Assembly: GCA_016508695.1 (NCBI GenBank)
Contig: VNKQ01000018.1
Location: forward strand, 62,001 to 126,000
Direction: 5' to 3'
Source of the DNA: Hyphodiscus hymeniophilus
Taxonomy: Eukaryota; Ascomycota; Leotiomycetes; Helotiales; Hyphodiscaceae
Length of the DNA: 64,000 nucleotides
A program made the translations under genes and the position numbers. This document shows positions 1-9,979 of the stretch, in pieces. Numbering within the stretch: the first letter of the stretch is position 1; each line of letters starts with the position of its first letter. The notes under the pieces were generated by a model. That model saw nothing but the letters and a program-made list of their open reading frames with translations, was not told where the DNA came from and searched no databases.

Positions 1-631
1 CTCACAAGCCTAATCTCGAGGTTGCTAATGAATTCGGTTCCTTCGTCTGGCAGTTCTTTGTTCACCCAATCTTTGGCTTCATATTTCCAATGCAAAGCCC
101 CCGTTAGGCTCACAGCACTGTTAGGTTTGATTTGCCTCAGCGTTCGTCTCGCTTCGTCGTTGAATTCGGTCCGGGCAAGGACTTGTATTTGCTCCGGGCC
201 ACTTCCACCTTCTATGTTGACAAATGACATCCCAGCGCTCATGTTTTTGACTTTTCCCAGAAATCCAACTGCGGTAACCCTTGTGCCGATTAGAGAAGCG
301 GGTATGCATCGTTGAAATTCGAGTATTGGTGGGGAGTCTGGTGAAGGGATGTCAACTGTTAATATGTTAGTCCAGAGCCCACAAGAATTTCAATCGGACT
401 ATACAAACATGAACTTTTGTATTCATCCCAGCTAATTTTGTTAATTTTGCCCTCCAATTTCTTGTGCTGGGCCAATTCCTCTTCGATTGCCAGCGTGAGA
501 CCACCATCACTGAAGTATCTGCAAGCCGGCGAAGCCAGTCGCAAGCTCGTCAGCGGCCATCGTGTAGATGATAAAGGTTTCGGAAGCCGTACATTGGAGA
601 CCCGTCGTGCATAGCACGAAATCAGTGACAT
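1..631 (-). CDS. MSD1: Mitochondrial aspartyl-tRNA synthetase-like, N-terminal part (runs off the left edge)
   Basis: Partial gene. Exon 1 is 631..409 and exon 2 is 355..<1. The intron (354-408) has a GTTTGT donor, a CTAAC branch site and an AACAG acceptor, and the frame is kept across it. The start is the ATG at 629-631. The first ~40 residues are rich in Arg and Ser, lack acids and end in a CRYFS motif, as in a mitochondrial presequence. Exon 2 then shows an OB-fold-like stretch (GTRVTAVGFLGKVKNMS, later VSLTGALHWKYE), which resembles the anticodon-binding domain at the N-terminus of class II aspartyl-type synthetases. The catalytic domain would lie outside the window. The role would be charging mitochondrial tRNA-Asp. 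Another class IIb synthetase (Asn or Lys) is possible because only the OB fold is visible. Confidence 0.6.
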
Positions 632-2027
632 GGTTCATCGATCCTACTGAAGGGTCGAGTTTCAAGAGTCTACATTTATTTTGAAGCTGTCCAATTTCGG
701 TTAGCTTAAACGGCAAACTCCGTGACGGAAAATATATATTCTCGCGAACTCTCCAGCTCGAACTTACTCTTGCATCCTTCCAAGTTTTAAACAAGTAAGC
801 CCTTAAACTGTCAGAATTTGTGGGAACCTGGCTAATGATGACTTCGCAGATGATGAAAGCCAGCGTGTTATTATGAGTACGATTCCTCCCTCTCGAACCT
901 TCAAACTCTCCCCTCACCGGGCTTAAGTGGTCTGTTGGCAAGATTGGGATGGAAGAGTGATATAAGCGTTCGTCACACCGACCTTGTTTACACAACGGAC
1001 GCAATGAAGGCATCTCTGAACTATAAAGCTTGGAAGGCTTTGCATGTTCGGTGGAGGAAAGCGATGGGCTGGCTTGAATAGTGGCTGCAGGTCCATTGCT
1101 TCTTCCGAACACACGTCGATGCGAGTTTAAACTCGACACTCACTGCGGACGTGAATACGTACTCACTCTTTGGACTACAAACACGAGGTTATTTGTGGGC
1201 TGCGGGCTGTGGGCTATGGACCCTGGGGTATAGGTTGTCAACTTTGGGGAGGGAAGCAGTGCCGAAGTTAGAAAGGCATTACTCAAGGACACGAAAGGTT
1301 GGGCAATTTTGCTCATCCTCAGAATGCTCTGTATGATTTGGCTTTGGAGTTGTCCAGCAATTCTCCTGGCTGATAGGTGCCCAATACGATCGGAATTATT
1401 TGCTTAGTGATCTTTACAATTCGTCGACCCTTCACAGCTTGACTGAATCTAAAATAACGTCGACACACACCAGAAAGGCCATTATTCTTAATAATCCCGC
1501 AGGATCCTAGCATTGCCCCTAAAAAGGATCTGATCCATGGCTTTCCATTCGCCAATCTCAAACAACATCCCTGAGCATTTATCCCCGCCGCTGCGAATTG
1601 ACAGCGTCGAGCAACCACCTGGCAGACAATCATACGTCTTCCACGGCAATATAATATTTGATTATATTACGAGCATCCTCTTTTCAATCCGCTGTTTCCT
1701 TGACTCTCCAGCCTGTGCATGATGCAAAGTAGACTACAGTAAATATTGGCCCGCGTGGCAGTTTAGCCGGGGTCTTTAGGTCCTTGAAGCCGACCGTCAT
1801 TTCGATAAATCAAAGCCGGAAACAAGTTCAAGTCCGCGACAACAACAACGAAGCACGCAAACGAAGCGTCTCCAAATCCGATTGCTGTCTGTATCGCCTC
1901 ATGCGCAGCTCCATCTATTCGCTTTGTGACGAGATTTCGAAGCGATCCCGGACAGCGAGTTGAAGGGGGCGTCTCTATCATCCCATCTGTTGTCGCATTT
2001 CCGCTTCCCCAACGTGGAATCGAGAGA
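632..2027. other. Intergenic, 1.4 kb, divergent promoters
   Basis: This lies between the start of the synthetase-like gene (minus) and the AP180-like gene (plus), so it should hold both promoters. Open frames up to 210 codons exist on the minus strand, but they begin at non-ATG codons, have no recognisable domain and conflict with the mitochondrial presequence model. I see no repeat or RNA gene. Confidence 0.5.
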
Positions 2028-4182
2028 ATGAGTTCTTTTGAGAAGTCGGTGAAAGGGGCGACAAAGATCAAGGTCAGCAAGCTACCTGAATACGGCTTCC
2101 TGCTTGTATGTTACACTGCTAACAATCGTATTCCACAGGCCGCCCCGCCCAAAACGAAGTATGTTGAACTCCACAGGATGATGCGGATATGAAGTTGACC
2201 TTTGCCTTTGCACAGATACATCGAGCATATTCTAATAGCGACACACTCTGGGGAGTCTGGAGTCGCCGAAGTGTTCCGGGCGCTGCAAAACCGACTACGA
2301 GATTCAACATGGACGGTTGTGTTCAAGAGTCTGATCACAGTTCATCTAATGATTAGAGAAGGGTCTCCCGATGCAACATTGGCGTATCTCTCGAGGCATA
2401 AGAACATGCTGGCTATAAGTAGTTTCTCTGATGGTACGATGGCCCTATTTAAGCAGGTCGAGTTCTACACGTTCAGCCAAGACAGGCAAATTGATTGAGA
2501 CCGTGCTAACAGAGCATGGCAAAGTCCAAACTCAGGGTCGCAATATCCGCCATTATACCAACTATTTGAGTGAGAGGGCGAGAGGCTATCGGGACACCAA
2601 ATGCGATTTCGTACAAGAGAGGCATGAGAACCGGTTGGAGAAAATGACAGTTGATAAAGGACTATTGCGAGAGGCGGAAGCTGTTCAACATCAGATCACA
2701 GCTCTGCTGAAGTGTGATGTAGGTTAAGGTATCTGGAAATAGGATTGTGTTAACTTGACAGGTCCTGGACAACGAACCCGATAACGAAATTACGATCACT
2801 GTCTTCCGAATGTTAGTGACGGATCTGCTGGCTCTATTCCAAGTTATGAACAAGGCCATGATCAACATTCTAGGTAGAACATCCAAGTTCCCCATTATTC
2901 ATTTCCTGACATAGTAGCAGGTAACTTCTTCGAAATGTCAAGACCCGACGCAGAACGAGCATTGGAGATCTATAAGAACTTTACAAAGCAAACGGACTTT
3001 GTGGTTGCGTATCTGAATACAGCACGAGAATACCAGTTGCAGACGAGAATTGAGGTACCAAAGTTGAAACATGCACCGATCAATTTGGGAAAACAATTGG
3101 AGGACTACTTAATGGATCCAGACTTTGAGATCAATAGACGACAGTACCTTGCAGAGCAGGAGTCCAAAAAGGGAAAAACAGGGACGAACGGAGCAAGCAA
3201 GCCCTTTCCTACTAGCACGAAGACCGATTCAGCTTCGAGAGCTGCTGCAGGGCGGGCATTTCCAGACACTCAACCTCCTGCTTCCAAGCCCGCACAAGTT
3301 GCAAAAGGACCTGATCCAGATCTTATTGATTTCTTTGATTCCATTGAACAGAACCAACAACCCATGGCCTCCCTGCCACAGCCTGGATATCAGCAGCAAG
3401 GCCTTCCTCAGTTCAATAATAGCACTCCGTATCAGCTGCAAACCCCTCAGTTCCATAATGGATTTGATTCCCAGCAGACAGTGTTCCAGACCCCACCACA
3501 GCAGTTCCCTCAGCAACAGCAGCCATTTAATACCGGACTCCCTGAGGCCCAACAGCCGCAACAAACTCAGCCGTTGCAAACGAACTTCACTGGTGCTGGA
3601 TTTGGAGGATATACACCCCAGCCTTCGTTTCAACCAGGAGGCCTGCAATCTATTCCTCAGGAATCTGCAGCAACGTTTCAGCAGCCACCTACTCAAGGAG
3701 CAATACAAACCGGCGCTCAGAATACAAATCCTTTCCGGCAATCAATCATGACTCAGCCTACCGGATCGCCTGGTCCAGCATTTCCATTATCGCCTCCTAT
3801 TACGTCCCTGACGCGCCAATCGACCAACCCTTTCGCAAAGTCGTCACCTCAAGCAGTTCAGCCCTTCTCGCCTCCTCCGGATCAGCAGTTTCAACAGCAG
3901 CAGCAACTTCAACAACAGGCTGCTCCCGTTCAGCCAACGGCAACCGGAACAAATCCCTTCGCTAGAAATATCGCCGTGAATGCACAGCCACCTCAGACCA
4001 GTGGAGGTCTTCTTCCACAGCCAACTGGCAGCACAAACCCTTTCCGTCAAAGTCAGTTCGTGAACACCGCAACTGGTATAGGCTGGCAAAACAATCAGCA
4101 GCCTATAGGTGGGGGCCTTGATAATTTAGAAACGGTGCCGGTATTCCCGCGGCCTGCTCAGCAACAACCATGGCAACAATAA
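2028..4182 (+). CDS. YAP1801: ANTH-domain clathrin adaptor, AP180/Yap1801 family
   Basis: Six exons: 2028-2072, 2139-2158, 2216-2433, 2513-2718, 2762-2873 and 2921-4182, together 620 aa. The N-terminal ~290 residues form the ANTH domain: KSVKGATKIK at the start, then YIEHILIATHSGE, a central VQTQGRNIRHYTNYLSERA block and LLKCDVLDNEPDNEI. This fold binds PI(4,5)P2 and loads clathrin at endocytic sites. The tail is long and Gln/Pro-rich. It holds four NPF motifs (two TNPFRQS, one TNPFAKS, one TNPFARN), which bind EH-domain proteins such as Ede1, Pan1 and End3, and a DLIDFFDSI segment that may contact coat proteins. The start was chosen because the family begins with this short basic exon. The fourth exon's acceptor adds three extra residues (EHGK region) against relatives as I remember them, so that junction is the least certain. 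Confidence 0.88.
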
Positions 4183-4428
4183 ATTAATATTCTGGAATTT
4201 GAGGTTTCTTTTGTACGATCATTGAGCACGGCGTCAGGGCATGCGAGATTTTTGAGTGAGACAGCAAGAAGGAATCGCGTGCATGGATGGATATTATGAT
4301 GTTAGCCTTTCGTCAGAAAGGCTCACGCCATCTGATAAGAACTTTGAGACTATATTTTTGTTTCATTTGCGCCGTCCCATGCAGCCCGAACCCCTAGACG
4401 CTATGCAATAATTTTCTGTGTGGAGCCA

Positions 4429-5511
4429 TCAAAAGACATCATCGCTCTCCATCTTTATCTTCTGCTTGAACTTGATCTTCGGAGCCACCCTATCTGTCGC
4501 GGCCACTGTCCCAGCAGCTGTCGATACAGGTTCCCGATCTGCAACTTCATCCTCAATGAAGACCCCCAGGCCCGAGAATGCCTCGAACATGGTCCTGGCA
4601 TAATAATCATGAACATCCCATCCGCCCACTGTGTGGAGTGGGCCTGACGTCGTCTTATCCAGCCACTCGTGGTCGTAATGATGCTGTAGCACATACTTCG
4701 TTGGCTCCATATTCATTCCTCCAAATGCATCATATGGCTCCTCCTTTACAGGCGCCTCCTTCTTCTTCAATCCTCTGATTGTAAGACTCTCCCTGACAGA
4801 CGCCTCCTGATCCGCCAAATTCCTCCTAGCACTCGTCTTCTTCAATATGACCTTCTGGGCCTGTTTTGTAATGGTCTCCGCATCTATGTCCTCGTTTGCA
4901 AGTCGATTCAGCACCTCCCTCTTACTCTGCGCAACATCCATTTTAACCTCCTCTTCTTCCCGCAACTCTGCCAGACGTCTCTGTCTAAGCGCATCCCTTT
5001 CTGACTTCTCCCTCCGTCTCTGCTGTTCTGTTTCATCCAGGGCCGCTAATCGATTCTCCTCAATCTCAGCCTCATTGCCTTCCCTATATTGCTTCAGCCT
5101 CTCCTCAGCCTGTGCTCTCGTCTTCGGGCTCCCCTCCACAATATCAAACACCAACCCCTCTACCTCCTCCAAGTAGTTGTTCCAATCTAGCAACGTCTCG
5201 AATTCATCCTGCCGTCTGTTGAACACCTTCCCCACCCGTTTCCGTACATCGACCTCCCGTTCGATCTTCAGATCGCCAAAGAACGCTGCGTGGAAGCCTT
5301 TCTTGCGCAGTGTTTTCCCACAGTGCGGAACAGGACAGGATGCGGGGCCAGAGGTGAATATTCGATCCACACAGGTCGAGCACATGCGGTGATAGCATTC
5401 TGGGTTGATGAGGAATTGAAGGGAGGGATTGAGGTATCGGTTTGATTTGCAGACTGGACAAATGTCTTTGGTTGGGTCCTCGAGGGAGGAGGGTTTGGCC
5501 AGGCGTGACAT
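4429..5511 (-). CDS. TFB3: TFIIH/CAK assembly factor Tfb3 (MAT1), RING finger
   Basis: Single exon, 360 aa. Residues ~18-65 form a C3HC4 RING: CPVC, then ECYHRMC and STC, then CPVPHCG. A MAT1-type central region follows (FFGDLKIEREVDVRKRVGK, then NNYLEEVEGLVFD), and after it a long charged coiled coil of Arg/Glu-rich repeats (~140-230). This architecture and length are those of Tfb3/MAT1, which bridges the CDK-activating kinase (Kin28-Ccl1) to the TFIIH core for transcription initiation and nucleotide excision repair in the nucleus. Its start lies 202 bp from that of the divergent nudC gene, so the two share a compact promoter region. The C-terminus ends in a basic stretch followed by ESDDVF. 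I see no anomaly. Confidence 0.93.
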   Translation of the reverse strand: MSRLAKPSSLEDPTKDICPVCKSNRYLNPSLQFLINPECYHRMCSTCVDRIFTSGPASCPVPHCGKTLRKKGFHAAFFGDLKIEREVDVRKRVGKVFNRRQDEFETLLDWNNYLEEVEGLVFDIVEGSPKTRAQAEERLKQYREGNEAEIEENRLAALDETEQQRRREKSERDALRQRRLAELREEEEVKMDVAQSKREVLNRLANEDIDAETITKQAQKVILKKTSARRNLADQEASVRESLTIRGLKKKEAPVKEEPYDAFGGMNMEPTKYVLQHHYDHEWLDKTTSGPLHTVGGWDVHDYYARTMFEAFSGLGVFIEDEVADREPVSTAAGTVAATDRVAPKIKFKQKIKMESDDVF

Positions 5512-5713
5512 CTTGGCTGATATTGAGGGGGGAGGTGGCGTCGAGGTTGAAGATGAAAGAGGTCAGGCAGACAAGGCTGTTGTTTTGGGGGGGCGAGGCG
5601 CCTAAATTTTAAGTGGATTTCAAAGCCTCGTCGACCTGATGTTGGAAATCTTTCGACCTGCATCAACGGAGCAGGAATCTGAGTATTCCGATACCTACGA
5701 AGCCTCACACAAC
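5512..5713. promoter_or_regulatory. Shared divergent promoter of TFB3 and nudC
   Basis: This 202-bp gap separates two start codons on opposite strands. No clear TATA box is visible. The role follows only from its position. Confidence 0.45.
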
Positions 5714-6553
5714 ATGGCAGATAAAGGTGTGTTCTTGCTATTGGGCATTCTCATTCCCTTTGCTTACCGGTCCACCTCTTTGTCCATCTTTATTGCCTAT
5801 GCAAAGCTACCCCTCCATAGTTAACTCTAAGGCCCTCCTTTTTGAGCATATATGATGCTATGCTTTTTTCACAACGCATTGACTTATCATATATCCTACA
5901 GAGCCAACTCCTGCGGAGGAAGCAGCAGCTCGCGCAAAAGAAGCAGAAGAACAAGCAGCTCTCCCCTACAAATGGACCCAACAAATCGGCGACCTAGATC
6001 TCACAGTCGATGTCCCCGGAAACCTCAAAGGAAAGGATTTTATCGTTGACATCAAGAAAAAGAAGTTGACGCTGGGAATCAAAGGACAAGAGCCCATAAT
6101 CTCCGTTTGTGCCTCGTCCTTCCACCTCGGTCTCATACTCATACGGTGCACACAGGGCGATCTTCCTCACGAAATCCATGTCGATGAATCGACTTGGACG
6201 CTAGCTACGTCTCCATCCGGCGGCAAAGTCCTCGAACTACATCTCGACAAGGTTAACAAGATGGAATGGTGGGCTCATGTCGTTACTTCTGCACCAAAGA
6301 TCGACGTCAGTAAGATCCAGCCGGAGAATAGCAAGCTGGGTGATTTGGATGGAGAGACGAGGGGGATGGTCGAGAAGATGATGTACGATCAGAGGCAGAA
6401 GGAGATGGGAAAGCCGTCTAGTGATGAGCAGAAGAAAGAGGATATGTTGAAGAAGTTTATGTCTCGTAAGTTGACGCAGACTATAGGAAGTGGTTGCTGA
6501 CTTGAAATGTAGAGCACCCAGAGATGGATTTCTCAAATGCGAAGATGAATTAG
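5714..6553 (+). CDS. nudC: Nuclear movement protein NudC (CS domain)
   Basis: Four exons: 5714-5726, 5902-6104, 6156-6465 and 6513-6553, 188 aa. After a short acidic, Ala/Glu-rich leader, the CS (p23-like) domain covers ~residues 25-115. It includes YKWTQQIGDLDLTV, the VDIKKKKLTLGIKGQEP strand pair and the GDLPHEIHVDESTW block, followed by LHLDKVNKMEWW. The C-terminus ends in HPEMDFSNAKMN, a family signature encoded mostly by the last tiny exon. NudC is an Hsp90-associated co-chaperone that supports dynein regulation (with the LIS1/NudF pathway) and nuclear positioning. The first exon encodes only MADK plus one base, so the first intron (5727-5901) interrupts the fifth codon. Confidence 0.92.
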
Positions 6554-6938
6554 GGACAACAGTATCTTGAGACATGGGCGCGAGAAGGGACGGTGAATGA
6601 TTGCAGGTGTTTCTGGAGAGATGACTTGACGGAGCATGAGCGAAGAGTAAAAATCAAAATTACCATTCAAATATTCAAATGATAGCAATGCACATCGCAT
6701 CATTCTGGCTTCCTTTGAGACATCTAGAAAACCCACCGAGAAAGGACGAGTCATCCAGATGTAGGATTTGTAAAGTCGGTCTCAATGCCATAGGCGTTGA
6801 AGGTCGTAAACTGTGGCTCGTTATAGTAGCTTTTATACATCCATGCTTCCTGTTCCTACAGTGCCCAACTTTTATCAAATAGCCGGTCTGCAGACCGCAG
6901 ACCTCCCATATCACCATATCATCTACTTTTGTTCGTCT
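6554..6938. other. Intergenic between convergent genes
   Basis: This holds the 3' ends of nudC (plus) and SWP1 (minus). I see no gene, repeat or clear hairpin. Confidence 0.5.
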
Positions 6939-7955
6939 TTACCGCTCCCCATTCAGCCGTCGGCTTTGGACCTCAGACAGAGCCTTTGTCCCACTCACAA
7001 ATATGACCAATCCAATCGCAAGCCCCACTGGAAGGACCTGGAACAGGTTCCAGCTGTGATAGTAGAGGAAAAACAAGCCTTCCATCAATACAATTGAGCC
7101 AAAGAACAGACCATGCGCCACTGGAGCGGCAGATGTAGCTTTGCTAAGATGGGACAGGTTCGCTCCAAGATATGCCCACTACCCATTGTCAGTACATACA
7201 CTTCCACTCGATGAATCCATGCATACCGTGCCAAGTAAAACTGGTACAGTGGCCAACACGGCCAAAACAAAAATTACCGAAACAATCTTAGGGCCGCTCT
7301 TGGGATCCGCTCTGAAGATGTGGTGGATCTCGGCCAACTTGCCATATCTCAGTGGTTTCTCGTATTTCGGTAGAGGTGTATTGGGATCCGTCTTAATTTC
7401 GAGGCTGAATACCTGGCTGCTATATCCTTGCGCTGTTCCGAAGGATGCGAGAAGAAGTGTTGCGCTGAGAGGTTTGCTGGAGGAGAGAAGCTGGATTGGG
7501 AGGTCTTTCTGAGTCTGGGACTATTAGTTTGACCCAGTTCCATTGACCTCGGGCAGCTTACAATATCGACCTTACCCTTACCAGTTTCCTTCATCGTAAT
7601 TGGAAAGGTGGTTTCCAAACCAGTATCTTGGTCTGTGAGTAGGAGGAAAGCTTGATGTGGTCGTTTCGGCTTGCCATCTTCGGTAGCAGTCAATAGGATC
7701 TTGACGGTATCAGATGCACCCAATGTGACTGGTTTCGAGAGGGGAGCCTTGATAGAGAGTCTGGCAAAATCAAAGTCAGTATAGAAAACTGCAGAAAGCA
7801 ATGCGGAGCTGTGGTACGCACTTGTCCTTAGATCCACTGCCAACCTTTCCGCTCACAGAGATAGTTGCGTCCTCGAATTTCCATGACGAAGCTGCATCTA
7901 CCACACTGGCACCAAGTAGAAGAATAGAGGGGAGTAACGAGCGTAGGAACCGCAT
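6939..7955 (-). CDS. SWP1: Oligosaccharyltransferase delta subunit (Swp1 / ribophorin II)
   Basis: Four exons: 7955-7822, 7760-7562, 7514-7227 and 7178-6939, 286 aa. The N-terminus MRFLRSLLPSILLLGASVVDA is a signal peptide. The lumenal part shows LSIKAPLSKPVTLGASDTVKI and FLLLTDQDTGLETTFP, typical of ribophorin II. PLRYGKLAEIHHIFRADP then leads into three hydrophobic helices at the C-terminus (IVSVIFVLAVLATVPVLLG, FFGSIVLMEGLFFLYYHS and VLPVGLAIGLVIFVSG). The family acts in the ER membrane as part of the complex that transfers the lipid-linked glycan to Asn-X-Ser/Thr. The length matches fungal Swp1. Each intron lies where the frame is kept, and the ATG precedes the signal peptide directly. 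Confidence 0.92.
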
Positions 7956-9220
7956 TTTGCAAGATTGTTCTGTTGTTGAAGCTTGAAGATGCTTAACTTG
8001 GAGTGAACACGTTTGAGTTGGTGAAAGCGGCCGCATCACGTGAGGCAGCCTCAAACGAGTACAGCATCGTAGCCTGACATCCTTGCCTGAGGTATCAATA
8101 GCAATGACCAGGTCAAGACCTCGAGACAGTGAACAAGCTCGAGAAGGTGAGCGGGATCGTGACATTCGACGAAACAGTGACAGTCGATGAGATACTGACA
8201 GGCGGCAAACTTCGAAGCCGAAGTGCTGTGAGCCTGTGAAGCTACGACGATGATAACAACATTGTATCAACGACGTGATAATGAGTGTTGATGTCGGCAT
8301 GTGAAAGGCGAAATGTTGCTGCTGTTGTTGTCATTTGGGTTCAGGAGAAGAACCGGTTGTTATATATGAGTGTGGGAAGCCGCCGTCGACGAGCGTCGCA
8401 CTTTGTTCTTCCTCTCCTCTACAACACAACATAGTGAATATACTATGGATGTAGCTTGTAGAAAGTCTTCTACGGCCCATGCCGGTTGGTTGATCTTCTC
8501 CTAAACCCTGAATTTGGAGCTCGATGAAAGAAGTCATGCTCAGAGTAAGTTATTTCATTGAGAGGCATCACGTCGGCATGCCGCACACCGAACCCTATAC
8601 CGCGGGCCTCAAACAAATCGAGACAGCGCATATTTAACATAGGGTGGAGACTTTCAACCTTTGCGATTGGATTTTCGTCCCATTTGACATCAATTTTTTC
8701 CGCATGGCTCAGTCTAATCTGTACTGGCCGACTGCGCTTCTCACATTGTCTTCCTTTGGTCCTTGATTCTACCTTGCCTGCGTCTCATATGTGGACACTC
8801 CCATCCAAATCCAACATAGATATATCTCTTTGCTCTTGATGCCATTTAAACAGCGAGCAATGTCAGTTTTTCAAATACCGGAGAGGAAGATCATGGACTC
8901 GAAGACCGAGACACTCGAAATCCGAGACACACGAATATATTTGAAGCCATCTTCCAATGTGCCCAGCTTTCGAAATCAAACAGCTGATATATCTGGTTTG
9001 GTGTTTTCCAACAGACAGCTCCAGTGACTAGCACTTCCCCCACATACTCAACCCCCTCCTATTTGACGAGTGTCATCATCATAGGGAGATGTGTGAGTTC
9101 ACCGGCAAAAGAGATTGGAATTGACCGTATCGGTCAACTGTTGACAATCAACGCGGACAACGTCCTCGGTGCCACGGAGATCTTTCGTCGTAAGTCAGCT
9201 ACCCTTTAGATCATATAGGC
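7956..9220. other. Intergenic, 1.27 kb
   Basis: This contains the SWP1 promoter side. Open frames of 60-90 codons on the plus strand (8558-8839, 8791-9027, 9024-9209) show no recognisable domain or splice-linked continuation. I looked here for the missing N-terminal part of the neighbouring C2H2 pseudogene and did not find it. Confidence 0.5.
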
Positions 9221-9979
9221 TCAAGAAGCAATCGACCATCCCAGATCTGCCACCGCTTTCTCTAACGGCTGCACAACCCCCGCGTACACTGATTGCGTAA
9301 AGTTCGTATCTGCCCAGTTCAACTTCGCATCAAAATTACACAGCACGCATGATTTGACCGCGGTTTCGAATTGCTCCCCTGCTTCTTCACCAATTTCATA
9401 GATCCAATCACGCGCTGTGAGGTAGTTGGTATCATTGTGCGCCTTGCCATCTAAGAGATATTGACTTCTGATATCGGTCTGATTCTCGATTGTCTGTCCG
9501 AAGCAGAGCTCTAGTAGAAGAATCCCAAGTTGAACGAGACTGCGTCGTGTAGAGTTGCGGGAGGTAAATGAGGTATCACATTGGGGTTTTGTCTCGTCCG
9601 GATGATTTTCCGAGTTGGATTCGTGAGAAGCAAACGAGTGGCGTATAAAAGGTTGATCAGCGATGATCTCAAAGTCTTTTCGGTAGAAGAAGATATTTGC
9701 TTTGTCTACTGGATCGGTGATCCAAGGTGTTGTTTGAAGCTGTAGCATTGACGAGGCAAGGACCTGTGCGAGCCTGAACCTTTGTTTTCGCGATAGCTTC
9801 AATCGTTTGTCGTTGGAAAGCAGTCTTTCCAAACTAACGAGCTCCGTCTTTTCTGTGGGAACGCTGTGGTCCTTGACTGACCGAAGTTCGTAATGTATGT
9901 GATCCTCGTCTGAGAATATAGGCAAGATCTGGGATGTGAGCGACTCGAGTGATGAGTCCGAAGAAGAAGATGCAAGCAC
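9221..9979 (-). pseudogene. 5'-truncated DUF7580-like (kinase-fold-related) fragment
   Basis: An uninterrupted reading frame of about 250 codons ends at 9221. It matches the C-terminal half of fungal DUF7580 proteins: LSRKQRFRLAQVLASSMLQLQTTPWI, then a QPFIRHSF segment, then SLVQLGILLLELCFGQ and WIYEIGEEAGEQFETAVKSC. Members known to me are about 550-600 aa with a helical N-terminal region. Here that half is absent. The first codon of the open frame that could be used is GTG (9977-9979), with an in-frame TGA at 9983-9985 just upstream. The only internal ATG lies inside the conserved domain. A spliced upstream exon is conceivable (a CCCAG acceptor lies near 9932), but that DNA codes for another gene on the plus strand. 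I therefore call it a remnant. The function of intact members is unknown. Confidence 0.6.

Noticed and set aside
507..1139. 210-codon minus-strand open frame near the left edge
   Set aside because: It starts at a non-ATG codon, shows no domain, and overlaps the presequence exon (409-631) of the synthetase-like gene, which has a coherent spliced frame.
3125..3751. 208-codon frame inside the AP180-like gene
   Set aside because: It is a shadow of the Gln/Pro-rich tail in another frame; low-complexity coding often leaves other frames open.
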